Shown here: piece by piece, positions 5,094-11,494 of the stretch
Numbering within the stretch: position 1 is the first letter of the stretch
Layout: every line of letters begins with the position of its first letter
Assembly: GCA_027063325.1 (NCBI GenBank)
Contig: JAMOSA010000183.1
Location: forward strand, 1-11,494
Reading direction: 5' to 3'
Length of the DNA: 11,494 bases
Source of the DNA: Campylobacteraceae bacterium
Lineage (GTDB): Bacteria > Campylobacterota > Campylobacteria > Campylobacterales > Sulfurovaceae
Translations under genes and position numbers: made by a program
The notes under the pieces: generated by a model
The model's database searches: none
Told to the model about the DNA's origin: nothing
Seen by the model: only the letters and a program-made list of their open reading frames with translations

Positions 5094-6689
5094 TTATTGT
5101 TTTTTATTGTATTTATTATATAGTACACAAGCTTGTTGGTATCCCTTTTTACAGGCAAGTTTATATAGTTTTAGTGCTAATTTATTGTTTTGTGGTACAC
5201 TTTCACCTCTTATATATAGATTTGCCAGATTTGTACAGGCAGTAAGTACTCCTTTTTTACAGGCTGTTTTAAGTAGCATTGATGCTCTTTTTATATCTTT
5301 TGCTATTTTCTCTTTACCAAGAAGAAGGATACCTAGATTTGAACAGCTTCTATAGTGACCAAGCTTACATGCTTTGTTGTATAGTTTGGCACTCTTGTGT
5401 ATATCTTTCTCTACCCCTATACCCTTGTGGTAAGCAAGTGCCAGATTGTAACAGCCTCTTGATTCATTTTGTTCGCATGACTTTTTAAATAGCTCTATTG
5501 CTTCTAGTTTGTCTTTTGGTACACCCATTCCTCTAGCATACATAGAGCCTAGATTTGTACATGCTCTCATATTATTTTTATTGCAGGCTTGGGCATATAG
5601 ATGAGATGCTTCTTTTAGATCCTGAGGTACTCCACTACCGGACTCATATAGTAGTCCCAATCCATAACATGCATCTGCATAGCCATTGTTACAAGCCAAT
5701 CTGTATAGTCTTGCAGCCATATTGTAATCTATATCTCCGCCAATACCTCGATCATAGAGTGTAGCTAGATTTGCACATGCAAATATTTTGCCGTCACGAC
5801 ACGATTGATTGAATAACTCTTTTGATATGGTTTTATTTTGGTCTATACCTTCGCCATAATAGTAAAGTGTTCCCAGGTTGGAGCATCCTGCAGAATCTCC
5901 ACCAGCACATGCCATTCTAAACAGAAGTGCGGCCATATCCTCATTCTCTTTTATACCATCACCATTTAGATACATCAATCCCAAATCGGTACACGCTCTG
6001 GCATATCCGAGTTCACACGATTTTTTGTATAATCTCTTTGCCTCTTTTGGATTTCTTTGTGTTCCTATTCCTCTTAGGTAGAGTGTAGCTAGGTCACTGC
6101 AACCAATCAGTGAGCCACCGTTACATGCTTTACGAAATAGTGAAATACTGACTTTTGGATCTTTTCTGACCCCCTTACCCTCTAAATGAAGCATTCCAAG
6201 GTTTGTACAACCTACCATTTTGCCTTTGCTACATGCTTGATGAAAGTAGTTTGATGCCATAGATTCACTATACTCTACACCATTGCCACCAAGATACATC
6301 AATCCCAAATTGTAGCAACCTGTAGCATTACCCATATTGCACGCTTTTTTGTAGAGTTTGGAAGCTTGTGTAAAATCGCTGTCTGTGCCTAATCCTTTTG
6401 AGTATATGATTCCCAGGTTTGTACAACCGGCACTATAATTACCCTCACACGCCTTTTTGAAATATTTGGAAGCTTTTTGATAATCTTGTTTTACACCCCA
6501 TCCACTGGCATACATCATTCCAAGATATGCACATCCTTTTGCCCAGCCCTCTTTGCAACTGCTTGAGAATGCTTTTACGGCTTTGGAGTAGTTGCCCCTT
6601 TTTGTCTGTGCTATGCCGTAATCTATACTGCTGTTGGCATATATTATAAATGGTAACAGTAAAATCAGTAACAGTTTTGTTCTATACAC
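5094..6689 (-). CDS. Secreted Sel1-repeat, Hcp-like cysteine-rich protein
   Basis: The 531-residue product has a signal peptide (cleavage near A18, IIYA) followed by 14 tandem Sel1-like repeats of about 36 residues to the C-terminus, the last one incomplete. Every repeat carries one C-x7-C pair at a fixed place (for example CKEGWAKGC, CNMGNATGC), 28 cysteines in all with none elsewhere, plus the motif N-L-G-x-x-Y-x-x-G-x-G. This is the pattern of the Helicobacter cysteine-rich (Hcp) proteins, alpha/alpha-repeat superhelices stapled by a disulfide per repeat and exported to the periplasm or outside. Proposed roles in that family include protein-protein interaction, peptidoglycan or penicillin binding and host signalling; none can be assigned here. 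The start is GTG at 6689, with AGAGG 5 nt upstream. It follows the 105-residue gene by 20 bp. Confidence 0.9.
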   Translation of the reverse strand: MYRTKLLLILLLPFIIYANSSIDYGIAQTKRGNYSKAVKAFSSSCKEGWAKGCAYLGMMYASGWGVKQDYQKASKYFKKACEGNYSAGCTNLGIIYSKGLGTDSDFTQASKLYKKACNMGNATGCYNLGLMYLGGNGVEYSESMASNYFHQACSKGKMVGCTNLGMLHLEGKGVRKDPKVSISLFRKACNGGSLIGCSDLATLYLRGIGTQRNPKEAKRLYKKSCELGYARACTDLGLMYLNGDGIKENEDMAALLFRMACAGGDSAGCSNLGTLYYYGEGIDQNKTISKELFNQSCRDGKIFACANLATLYDRGIGGDIDYNMAARLYRLACNNGYADACYGLGLLYESGSGVPQDLKEASHLYAQACNKNNMRACTNLGSMYARGMGVPKDKLEAIELFKKSCEQNESRGCYNLALAYHKGIGVEKDIHKSAKLYNKACKLGHYRSCSNLGILLLGKEKIAKDIKRASMLLKTACKKGVLTACTNLANLYIRGESVPQNNKLALKLYKLACKKGYQQACVLYNKYNKKQ

Positions 6690-6709
6690 TATCGCCTCTT
6701 GATATACAT

Positions 6710-7027
6710 CTATTGGCTCTCTTGCTGATGTTTGTGCAGAGCTGATATGACACTGTTCATAATATCTATTAAATCATGATCCAATTTTGTATCTTCTTTG
6801 ATATACTCTTTGAGTTTTTTGTTTAGCTCATCTTTTGAAGTTATACTGCTACCGCTTAAATCAGCCATAGTTATATGCTGATCCAACTTCTCCAATAGTT
6901 TGGATAACTCCTTTTTGGCTCTTTTTTCTTCTCCTCTTACATAATCGGCTACAACTTTTTCTGCTAATATCAGCATCTCTTCATGCTCTGCTTCCCAACT
7001 CTTTTTAAAAAAACCAAATATACCCAT
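6710..7027 (-). CDS. Hypothetical helical, histidine-containing cytoplasmic protein
   Basis: The 105-residue protein has no signal peptide or membrane segment. It looks almost wholly alpha-helical, with charged amphipathic stretches such as EEKRAKKELSKLLEKLDQ (33-50) and SKDELNKKLKEYIKEDTKL (64-82). The N-terminus MGIFGFFKKSW is hydrophobic and basic and could be an amphipathic membrane-surface helix. Histidines at 15, 51, 84, 98 and 100 lie near acidic residues (H15-E16-E17, H84-DLID), faintly recalling hemerythrin-like four-helix proteins, but the required H-x3-E and H-x3-H spacing is missing. The ATG is preceded by AAGGAG at 6 nt, a strong site, and 147 bp separate it from the upstream gene, so it probably opens its own operon with the Sel1-repeat gene. 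I do not recognise a family. Confidence 0.7.
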   Translation of the reverse strand: MGIFGFFKKSWEAEHEEMLILAEKVVADYVRGEEKRAKKELSKLLEKLDQHITMADLSGSSITSKDELNKKLKEYIKEDTKLDHDLIDIMNSVISALHKHQQESQ

Positions 7028-7174
7028 AATATGCTCCTTTTGAAATATGCCAAGCTACCGCTTTTTGTATAGTAATTGCCAATATGATACACTCTTTTGA
7101 TTAATACTTTATCTTATATCTGCTATATAGGGAGGGTGATTGTACCAAAGTGTTACTATAAGCAATAGATGTAA

Positions 7175-7615
7175 CTATTTGTTGACTATTTTTATATCAT
7201 CTAATAATCTCTTTAGGCTCTCTTTTACATCATCTTCTGTTGCACTTTTGGGCAAATCTTTGTAGTAGCTGTATAGCAGTTTCATACCATCTCTAAGTTC
7301 CAGTTTTATATATGAAGTTGGGAAATTACCCAATGCTTCATTTACGGCATTTGCTTGGGTATTGCAGTGTATTTTGTTTTTGTAGTTTAACTCTATCCAG
7401 TATCGGCATGATTTGTTGGAGGGGTGTATCTGCTCCATTACATCTAAAAATCTACTGTTTTTGGGCAAAGATGAGTATCTTATACAAGGTAGAGTTTTGT
7501 TTGTAATATTTTTGTCATAAAATGTAATATATACATCCTTTTTGTCTGAACATCCGCCAAATACAAATAACAGAAGTAGAACTATTGCTACTCTTTGCCA
7601 AACTGCTTTAACCAC
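7175..7615 (-). CDS. Putative lipoprotein of unknown function
   Basis: The 146-residue product starts with a basic residue pair and a strong hydrophobic run ending FVFGGC, so C22 is a probable lipidation site; phenylalanine at -3 is less usual than leucine. The mature part has three more cysteines (C44, C70, C84) and reads as mixed alpha/beta, with a charged helical C-terminus (ATEDDVKESLKRLLDDIK). The start is GTG at 7615, inside the last codons of the 68-residue gene (28-bp overlap); no ATG or TTG exists downstream in frame before the lipobox. Translation is therefore probably coupled to the preceding gene. It ends the ybeY-hypX operon, with 147 bp before the next gene. I do not recognise the family. 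Confidence 0.7.
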   Translation of the reverse strand: MVKAVWQRVAIVLLLLFVFGGCSDKKDVYITFYDKNITNKTLPCIRYSSLPKNSRFLDVMEQIHPSNKSCRYWIELNYKNKIHCNTQANAVNEALGNFPTSYIKLELRDGMKLLYSYYKDLPKSATEDDVKESLKRLLDDIKIVNK

Positions 7616-7794
7616 TCTATATCCTCACTATCAAGTCTGTTTACTCTCTTTTTGAGTGATAATATGATATTTTGAAGCTCCTCTACTGATAGATATTCAA
7701 GCAGTGAGGGTGCAATTTCAAACTCTCTATCACCATACGAGATAAGAGATTCTATCTCTTTTAATAAGCTTTTTTTATCTTTGTTATTTTCCAT
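7588..7794 (-). CDS. Small acidic protein of unknown function
   Basis: The 68-residue product is soluble, acidic and helical, with segments SLLKEIESLISYGDREFEI, PSLLEYLSVEELQNIILSLKKR and SEDIEWLKQF. I associate this pattern (helix, P-x-L-L-E-Y-L-S-x-E-E-L, tail ending in E-W-L-x-x-F) with a small conserved Campylobacterota protein without a known role. It has no cysteines or metal motif. It starts 7 bp after the hypX stop; the AAGG of AAAAAGG is 12 nt upstream, a little far. It overlaps the following lipoprotein gene. The operon position next to hypX does not by itself imply a role in hydrogenase maturation. Confidence 0.7.
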   Translation of the reverse strand: MENNKDKKSLLKEIESLISYGDREFEIAPSLLEYLSVEELQNIILSLKKRVNRLDSEDIEWLKQFGKE

Positions 7795-7801
7795 AATTAT
7801 A

Positions 7802-9514
7802 TCATACCTTTTTGTGCAGTGCTAAATGTTTTGGTGCATACTCTTTTGGTATTTTGTATATAAATTCATATCTAAGCTTGTGAAACAGACTATCTTTTTC
7901 CCAAAACTCAGGATACATTCTGTTTAGCTCCTCCTCTTTGCACCTTTGAATTATCTCATCATCTGCTTCAAGATTTTCTCTTTTTGTATCAATCATATTG
8001 TAGTATCTATCTTCATTTTCTACAATATCTTTTAGATAGTTGTGCAACTGTGTCTCATAATCTTTTTTATCAATAACTGCTTCATAATCTCTTATATCTA
8101 CCTGGTAATCTTTAAATACCTCATCTATCATACCAATTGATTTTGCATAATTTGCACTTATTGGCAACATATTGTCAGTTAAACTTTTGGCTAACTTTTT
8201 GCCTACTCTTTTTGGTAGGGTATATGTGTGGTATTCACTGCCACTTAGCCCTATTGTTTTGTAGTGTGGATTTAGGACAACTCCTTCTTTTGCCACCACT
8301 ATATCACAAGCAAGTGCTAAAAATACTCCTCCAGCTCCTGCATTTGCTCCAAAACTGGCAACTGTCAATATATCATCACTGTATAATATAGTAGATATTA
8401 AATTATTCATAGCATTTATATTACTCCAACCATCCTCTCCCTGTTTTTTACTATCTTGTAAAATAGCAAGATGTATTCCATTGCTAAAGAAGTTTTTACC
8501 ACCCATAAGTACCAATATATCAACCTCTTCTCTTAGAGTCTCTATGGCATATTTTAGTCTGATACATTGATTGGAACTCATAGCACCATTATAAAAATCA
8601 AAATATAGATAGCCTATATTGTCTTTTTTGGTAAATGTTATCTCTTTGAATGTTTCTAGTGAAGGTGATACAAAAAGGGGTATTCTATGCTCTTTTACAC
8701 CCTCAATTTTATTTTTTAGTACATAGGTTGAGGGGAGTTTGAATCTGTCTGGCTCGGCTAGATGGCTAATCCATACGGCTGCATCTGTTGTACCTATACA
8801 TATTGCACCATCTCTTTTTGCCAATATCTCTTTGGGTTTTCCTCTTAGAGTTGCCTCTTTTGAAGCTCCGTACATATAGCACTTTACTCCGGCTATGTTA
8901 TCTAAAACCCCTGGATGATTGTCTGCACTGTTTATCTTTTTGATTATATCATCGGTAGTATCTGTATCCCAATTGATTGCTCTGATACTTTGAGGCATTT
9001 TATTGTGTATATGCCAATTAATATTAGTTAGAGTATTTTGCTGGAGTGGTTTAAAGTCTGTTTTGTAGTTGTTTAAAGCTTTTTTAAACAGTTCTAATGC
9101 TATTTGTGTAACTTCATTTCTATATATATATGCTTTTGAGCTATTTTTGGGCATACTATAGTAACTATATCCCCATATATCTCCAGCATCCATCTCTTCA
9201 TTTGCTTGTAGTAGTGTTACACCCCATTTAGTTTGCTTTTTTAAAATTGCCCAATCTAGTGAACTAGGACCCCTATCTCCAAGAGGACCTGGATGTAGTA
9301 TTAGGGTGGGTACCTTTGACCATATATCCTCAGGGATTTTTTGTAATAGGTATGGAGATAGAATAATATCAGGTTTCCAGCTATTAAAAGCTTCTCTTAT
9401 GGCTTTGGTAGATAGTGCAAACTCTACACTGACATCATATCCACCCTCTTTTAACATACAAAATACTCTTTGTGAGAGTGAATTAAATGCTGATACCACC
9501 ATTAGTACTCTCAT
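7802..9514 (-). CDS. hypX: HypX/HoxX, CO-forming [NiFe]-hydrogenase maturation enzyme
   Basis: The 570-residue protein has the two-domain HypX layout. The N-terminal formyl-tetrahydrofolate-binding domain (about 1-180) carries LHPGPLGDRGPSSLDWAI (73-90) with catalytic-type H74, and EEMDAGDIWG with D109, as in formyltransferases. The C-terminal enoyl-CoA hydratase/crotonase domain (about 295-470) has FFSNGIHL (342-349), the oxyanion loop GANAGAGG (389-396), NPHYK (415-419) and GSEYHTY (425-431), whose Tyr and Glu are conserved in HypX. The family moves the formyl group from formyl-THF to CoA and releases CO, the active-site ligand of [NiFe] hydrogenases made under oxygen. The ATG overlaps the stop of the upstream gene (ATGA), so translation is coupled. 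No hyp or hydrogenase structural gene is in the window. Confidence 0.95.
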   Translation of the reverse strand: MRVLMVVSAFNSLSQRVFCMLKEGGYDVSVEFALSTKAIREAFNSWKPDIILSPYLLQKIPEDIWSKVPTLILHPGPLGDRGPSSLDWAILKKQTKWGVTLLQANEEMDAGDIWGYSYYSMPKNSSKAYIYRNEVTQIALELFKKALNNYKTDFKPLQQNTLTNINWHIHNKMPQSIRAINWDTDTTDDIIKKINSADNHPGVLDNIAGVKCYMYGASKEATLRGKPKEILAKRDGAICIGTTDAAVWISHLAEPDRFKLPSTYVLKNKIEGVKEHRIPLFVSPSLETFKEITFTKKDNIGYLYFDFYNGAMSSNQCIRLKYAIETLREEVDILVLMGGKNFFSNGIHLAILQDSKKQGEDGWSNINAMNNLISTILYSDDILTVASFGANAGAGGVFLALACDIVVAKEGVVLNPHYKTIGLSGSEYHTYTLPKRVGKKLAKSLTDNMLPISANYAKSIGMIDEVFKDYQVDIRDYEAVIDKKDYETQLHNYLKDIVENEDRYYNMIDTKRENLEADDEIIQRCKEEELNRMYPEFWEKDSLFHKLRYEFIYKIPKEYAPKHLALHKKV

Positions 9515-9936
9515 CTTTGTTTACACCTTGTGAAGTGATACTCTTTGGGAGGTTTGCTTTTGGCATATGATGGTTTACCCAAAAAGAATCCTTTTAGTAT
9601 TATTGAATTGTTATCTTCAAATACTACTTTACCATCCAAATCCAACCTTTTTGTATCTATATTACTACCTTCAATATAAAAAGAGAGTTTTTTACTTTTG
9701 GCATCATAACTGTATCTTCCCCAATAGTCTTTGTATCTCTCAAATGGTAAAAATGTAAGAGTAAACCTGCCATCTTTTTTGAGTATCAATTCATCTACTG
9801 AAGCATCTTTGTTTTTGGTTATACTCTTTTGACTCCAACACCCCTCTATCTTTATATTTTGCTGTGATTTTTGCAAATTTGGTTGAGTACATCCACCAAG
9901 TATAAAAATAGCAACAACTATAAAAAAACTTTTCAA
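9511..9936 (-). CDS. Lipocalin-like lipoprotein, function unknown
   Basis: The 141-residue product begins MKSFF and has a textbook lipobox ILGGC (C16). The mature part starts a G-x-W motif (EGCWSQKS, 31-38), as in lipocalins, and continues as a series of probable beta strands: DELILKKDGRFTLTFLPF, YWGRYSYDAKSKKLSFYIEG, KVVFEDNNSIILKGFF. C33 and C138 (FTRCKQR) near the two ends could form a disulfide closing the barrel. A lipocalin or META-like small barrel on the membrane is my inference. The start is TTG at 9936, overlapping the ybeY stop (TTGA), with GAGGAG 5 nt upstream inside ybeY; this strong site decides the start. Its 3' end overlaps hypX by 4 bp. No link between its function and hypX is known to me. 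Confidence 0.75.
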   Translation of the reverse strand: MKSFFIVVAIFILGGCTQPNLQKSQQNIKIEGCWSQKSITKNKDASVDELILKKDGRFTLTFLPFERYKDYWGRYSYDAKSKKLSFYIEGSNIDTKRLDLDGKVVFEDNNSIILKGFFLGKPSYAKSKPPKEYHFTRCKQR

Positions 9937-10361
9937 TTATTCTCCTCTACTCTGACTATAAGACTCTGTGGAAGAGAGAACTTTTTTATAATCTTTGCCT
10001 CCTCTTGTCTCATCTCTCCATTATCTTTTTCGTGATTATATCCCAATAGGTGTAACAAACCGTGTACAAACAATAAAGCTAACTCATCATTAATTGTATG
10101 ACCAAACTCTTTGGCTCCGTTTTGTATATAATCAGCAGATATTACAATACTGCCAAGCGGCATATTGGGAACAACCTCATCTATTGGAAAACTCAATACA
10201 TCTGTAGCACTCTTTTTTCCTCTATGAGTAGTGTTTAGTTTTGATATTTCACTGTTGTTTGTAATAATCACTTCAATATCTCTGTCACTCAATGAAGATG
10301 CTATACTCTTTATTATTTCAAAATCCAAATTCAAATTACTTCTGTTATCTATATGTACCAT
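9933..10361 (-). CDS. ybeY: Endoribonuclease YbeY (rRNA maturation factor)
   Basis: The 142-residue product carries the UPF0054 signature HGLLHLLGYNH (100-110), in which H100, H104 and H110 bind zinc, followed by the usual M117. Upstream is SATDVLSFP (51-59), a second conserved block. YbeY is a single-strand-specific metalloendonuclease involved in 16S rRNA 3'-end maturation and 70S quality control. Length is a little below the 150-170 of many homologues but complete. The ATG at 10361 has only a weak ribosome site (GGGTAA, 11-12 nt upstream), which overlaps a palindrome shared with the queC promoter region. It heads a five-gene operon with overlapping junctions. Confidence 0.95.
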   Translation of the reverse strand: MVHIDNRSNLNLDFEIIKSIASSLSDRDIEVIITNNSEISKLNTTHRGKKSATDVLSFPIDEVVPNMPLGSIVISADYIQNGAKEFGHTINDELALLFVHGLLHLLGYNHEKDNGEMRQEEAKIIKKFSLPQSLIVRVEENN

Positions 10362-10371
10362 AGTGTGAGTT

Positions 10372-10391
10372 TACCCAAAATTGGGTAGAAT
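10372..10391. promoter_or_regulatory. Palindrome and candidate -10 box between ybeY and queC
   Basis: TACCCAA-AA-TTGGGTA (10372-10387) is a perfect 16-bp palindrome centred in the 57-bp gap between the divergent ybeY and queC genes. TAGAAT (10386-10391) abuts it and is a plausible queC -10 box. The palindrome could be an operator for one or both genes. No preQ1 riboswitch fold is visible. Confidence 0.45.
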
Positions 10392-10418
10392 CTCAATTAA
10401 TTAATATAGGAGTATGTG

Positions 10419-11087
10419 ATGAAAAGAGCAGTAGTAATAGTCTCTGGTGGAATGGATAGTGCAGTAGCTTTGGCAATAGCAAAGAGCCAAGGGTACGAGT
10501 TGATTACACTGCACTTTAATTACAACCAAAGAACCCAAAAAAAGGAGTTGGAGTGTTTTTACAAATTGTCAAAAGCTTTGAATGCAACAAATAGTTATGT
10601 AATAGATTTGCCCTTTTTTGAACAAATTGGAGCTTCAGCTTTGACAGATCACTCCATAGATGTACCAACTATTGGCATACAAGATGGAGTCCCTGTAACT
10701 TATGTACCATTTAGAAATGGAATATTTTTGTCTATTGCATCTGCAATTGCAGAAAAAGAGAAAGCTAAAGCTATATATATAGGTGTTGTAGAAGAGGATA
10801 GCAGTGGTTATCCAGACTGTAGAGAATCTTATATAAAAGCTATGCAAAAGGCTATAAATCTTGGTACAAAAGATGATACCAATATAGAGATTAAAATGCC
10901 TCTTGTACATATGAAAAAATCCCAAATTATCAAAAAAGCATTGGAGCTTAAGGTGCCATTGGAGTTTACCTGGAGTTGTTATAAAGATGAAGATGTAGCC
11001 TGTGGAGTATGTGATAGTTGCAGACTAAGATTAAATGGTTTCAGTGAAGCTGGTCTAAAAGATCCCATACCATATAAGGATATATAG
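10419..11087 (+). CDS. queC: 7-cyano-7-deazaguanine synthase
   Basis: QueC converts 7-carboxy-7-deazaguanine to preQ0 using ATP and ammonia, in the pathway to the modified tRNA base queuosine. The 222-residue protein has the PP-loop ATPase motif SGGMDS (9-14), the family segments FNYNQRT (33-39), VPFRNGIFLSIA (96-107) and SGYPDCR (129-135), and the zinc site C187-x7-C195-G-x-C198-x2-C201 (CYKDEDVACGVCDSC). The ATG at 10419 is preferred over the GTG just before it because AGGAG (10408-10412) then lies 6 nt upstream. The stop shares one base with the next gene. No queD, queE or queF is in the window. Confidence 0.96.
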   Translation: MKRAVVIVSGGMDSAVALAIAKSQGYELITLHFNYNQRTQKKELECFYKLSKALNATNSYVIDLPFFEQIGASALTDHSIDVPTIGIQDGVPVTYVPFRNGIFLSIASAIAEKEKAKAIYIGVVEEDSSGYPDCRESYIKAMQKAINLGTKDDTNIEIKMPLVHMKKSQIIKKALELKVPLEFTWSCYKDEDVACGVCDSCRLRLNGFSEAGLKDPIPYKDI

Positions 11088-11494
11088 TGAAATTTTTATT
11101 TGTATTGATTTTTGTATTTAATCTCATATATGCAGATTCATACAGTAGTGCAATATCAAAAATAAACAGTATTAGAAAATCTTCCGGATTAAAACCTCTT
11201 GGATTTAATATGATTTTAAGAAAAGCAGCATACAAACATGCTAGATATTTGGCATCTAACAGAAGTCATACTCATAATGAGATAAGAGGCAAAAGAGAGT
11301 TTAGTGGAGTTACTCCATCTGATAGGATAGTAAAGGCTGGTTATAAAAGTAGAGTAGTAGTAGAGAATATATCATTTGGTCAAAGAAGCTATAGTGCCTC
11401 TATTGATAATCTTATGGCTACCGTATATCATAGATTGGCATTTTTGGATCTAAGAGTAGATGAGATTGGAGCAGGAAGAGCAGGTAGAAGAGAG
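11087..11494 (+). CDS. CAP/SCP-domain secreted protein (truncated by window edge)
   Basis: A 136-codon open frame runs to the window edge. It starts with GTG at 11087, the G of the queC stop codon, with AAGGA (11076-11080) 6 nt upstream. A signal peptide (KFLFVLIFVFNLIYA, cleavage after A16) precedes a CAP domain (cysteine-rich secretory, antigen 5, PR-1): INSIRKSSGLKPLGFN, KHARYLASN, SHTH (60-63), EFSGVTPSDRIVKAGY (71-86), VENIS with E93, and YHRLAFLD with H115. These histidines and glutamate line the CAP cavity in related proteins. Bacterial CAP proteins are extracellular or periplasmic and of unclear function. The one-base overlap implies co-translation with queC, though no metabolic link is evident. 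The absence of the C-terminus is only due to the window. Confidence 0.85.
   Translation, partial: MKFLFVLIFVFNLIYADSYSSAISKINSIRKSSGLKPLGFNMILRKAAYKHARYLASNRSHTHNEIRGKREFSGVTPSDRIVKAGYKSRVVVENISFGQRSYSASIDNLMATVYHRLAFLDLRVDEIGAGRAGRRE

Noticed and set aside
5094..6689. DNA-level tandem repeat or CRISPR-like array
   Set aside because: The roughly 108-bp periodicity is explained by the protein repeats, which are diverged at the nucleotide level; there are no identical short repeats with spacers.
6710..7027. Hemerythrin-like protein
   Set aside because: The helical content and histidines are suggestive, but the diagnostic H-x3-E, H-x3-H and H-x4-D ligand spacings are not present.
10362..10418. 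preQ1 riboswitch upstream of queC
   Set aside because: The gap is only 57 bp and contains a symmetric palindrome but no A-rich tail pairing with a hairpin loop as needed for a preQ1 aptamer.
10635..10925. 96-codon open frame on the minus strand inside queC
   Set aside because: It is a shadow of queC with low-complexity, aromatic-rich translation and no initiation signals.

Overview
This window is AT-rich bacterial chromosome, most consistent with the Campylobacterota (Epsilonproteobacteria), probably a free-living sulfur- or hydrogen-oxidising relative of Sulfurovum or Sulfurimonas. The reasons are the heavy use of ATA and AGA codons, tightly packed genes with short or overlapping junctions, an Hcp-type cysteine-rich Sel1 protein, a HypX hydrogenase-maturation enzyme, and small lipoproteins of a type I associate with this group. 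The genus is a guess; the phylum is a fairly confident inference. No database search was possible.

Layout from left to right: (1) the 3' end of a small heat-shock protein (Hsp20) gene on the plus strand, converging on (2) a minus-strand nadA-nadC-nrnA operon: quinolinate synthase, quinolinate phosphoribosyltransferase and a DHH/DHHA1 nanoRNase/pAp phosphatase. (3) A plus-strand lipoprotein gene diverges from nadA, followed by a tRNA-Gln/tRNA-fMet pair driven by a near-perfect sigma70 promoter. (4) About 700 bp of gene-poor DNA contains a wrecked IS982-type transposase between imperfect terminal inverted repeats, itself interrupted by a REP-like pair of hairpins. (5) A minus-strand group encodes a 105-residue helical protein, a 14-repeat cysteine-paired Sel1/Hcp protein and a small periplasmic protein with a duplicated C-x12-C motif. 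(6) A tightly coupled minus-strand operon follows: ybeY, a lipocalin-like lipoprotein, hypX, a 68-residue protein and another lipoprotein. (7) Diverging from ybeY is queC, overlapping by one base a CAP/SCP-domain secreted protein that runs off the right edge.

Functionally, most of the window is housekeeping: de novo NAD synthesis from aspartate-derived iminosuccinate, rRNA maturation (YbeY), queuosine precursor synthesis (QueC), nanoRNA turnover and two tRNAs. HypX makes the CO ligand of [NiFe] hydrogenase from formyl-tetrahydrofolate and implies that the organism matures hydrogenase in the presence of oxygen, although no hydrogenase genes are in the window. Several exported proteins of unknown function have paired cysteines.

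I see no CRISPR array, phage, toxin-antitoxin pair or clearly new defence system. The most interesting items are small: an 18-bp palindrome in the nadA leader, a long palindrome over the -35 box of the tRNA promoter, a REP-like hairpin pair inside the IS relic, a 16-bp palindrome between ybeY and queC, and the paired-cysteine secreted proteins.
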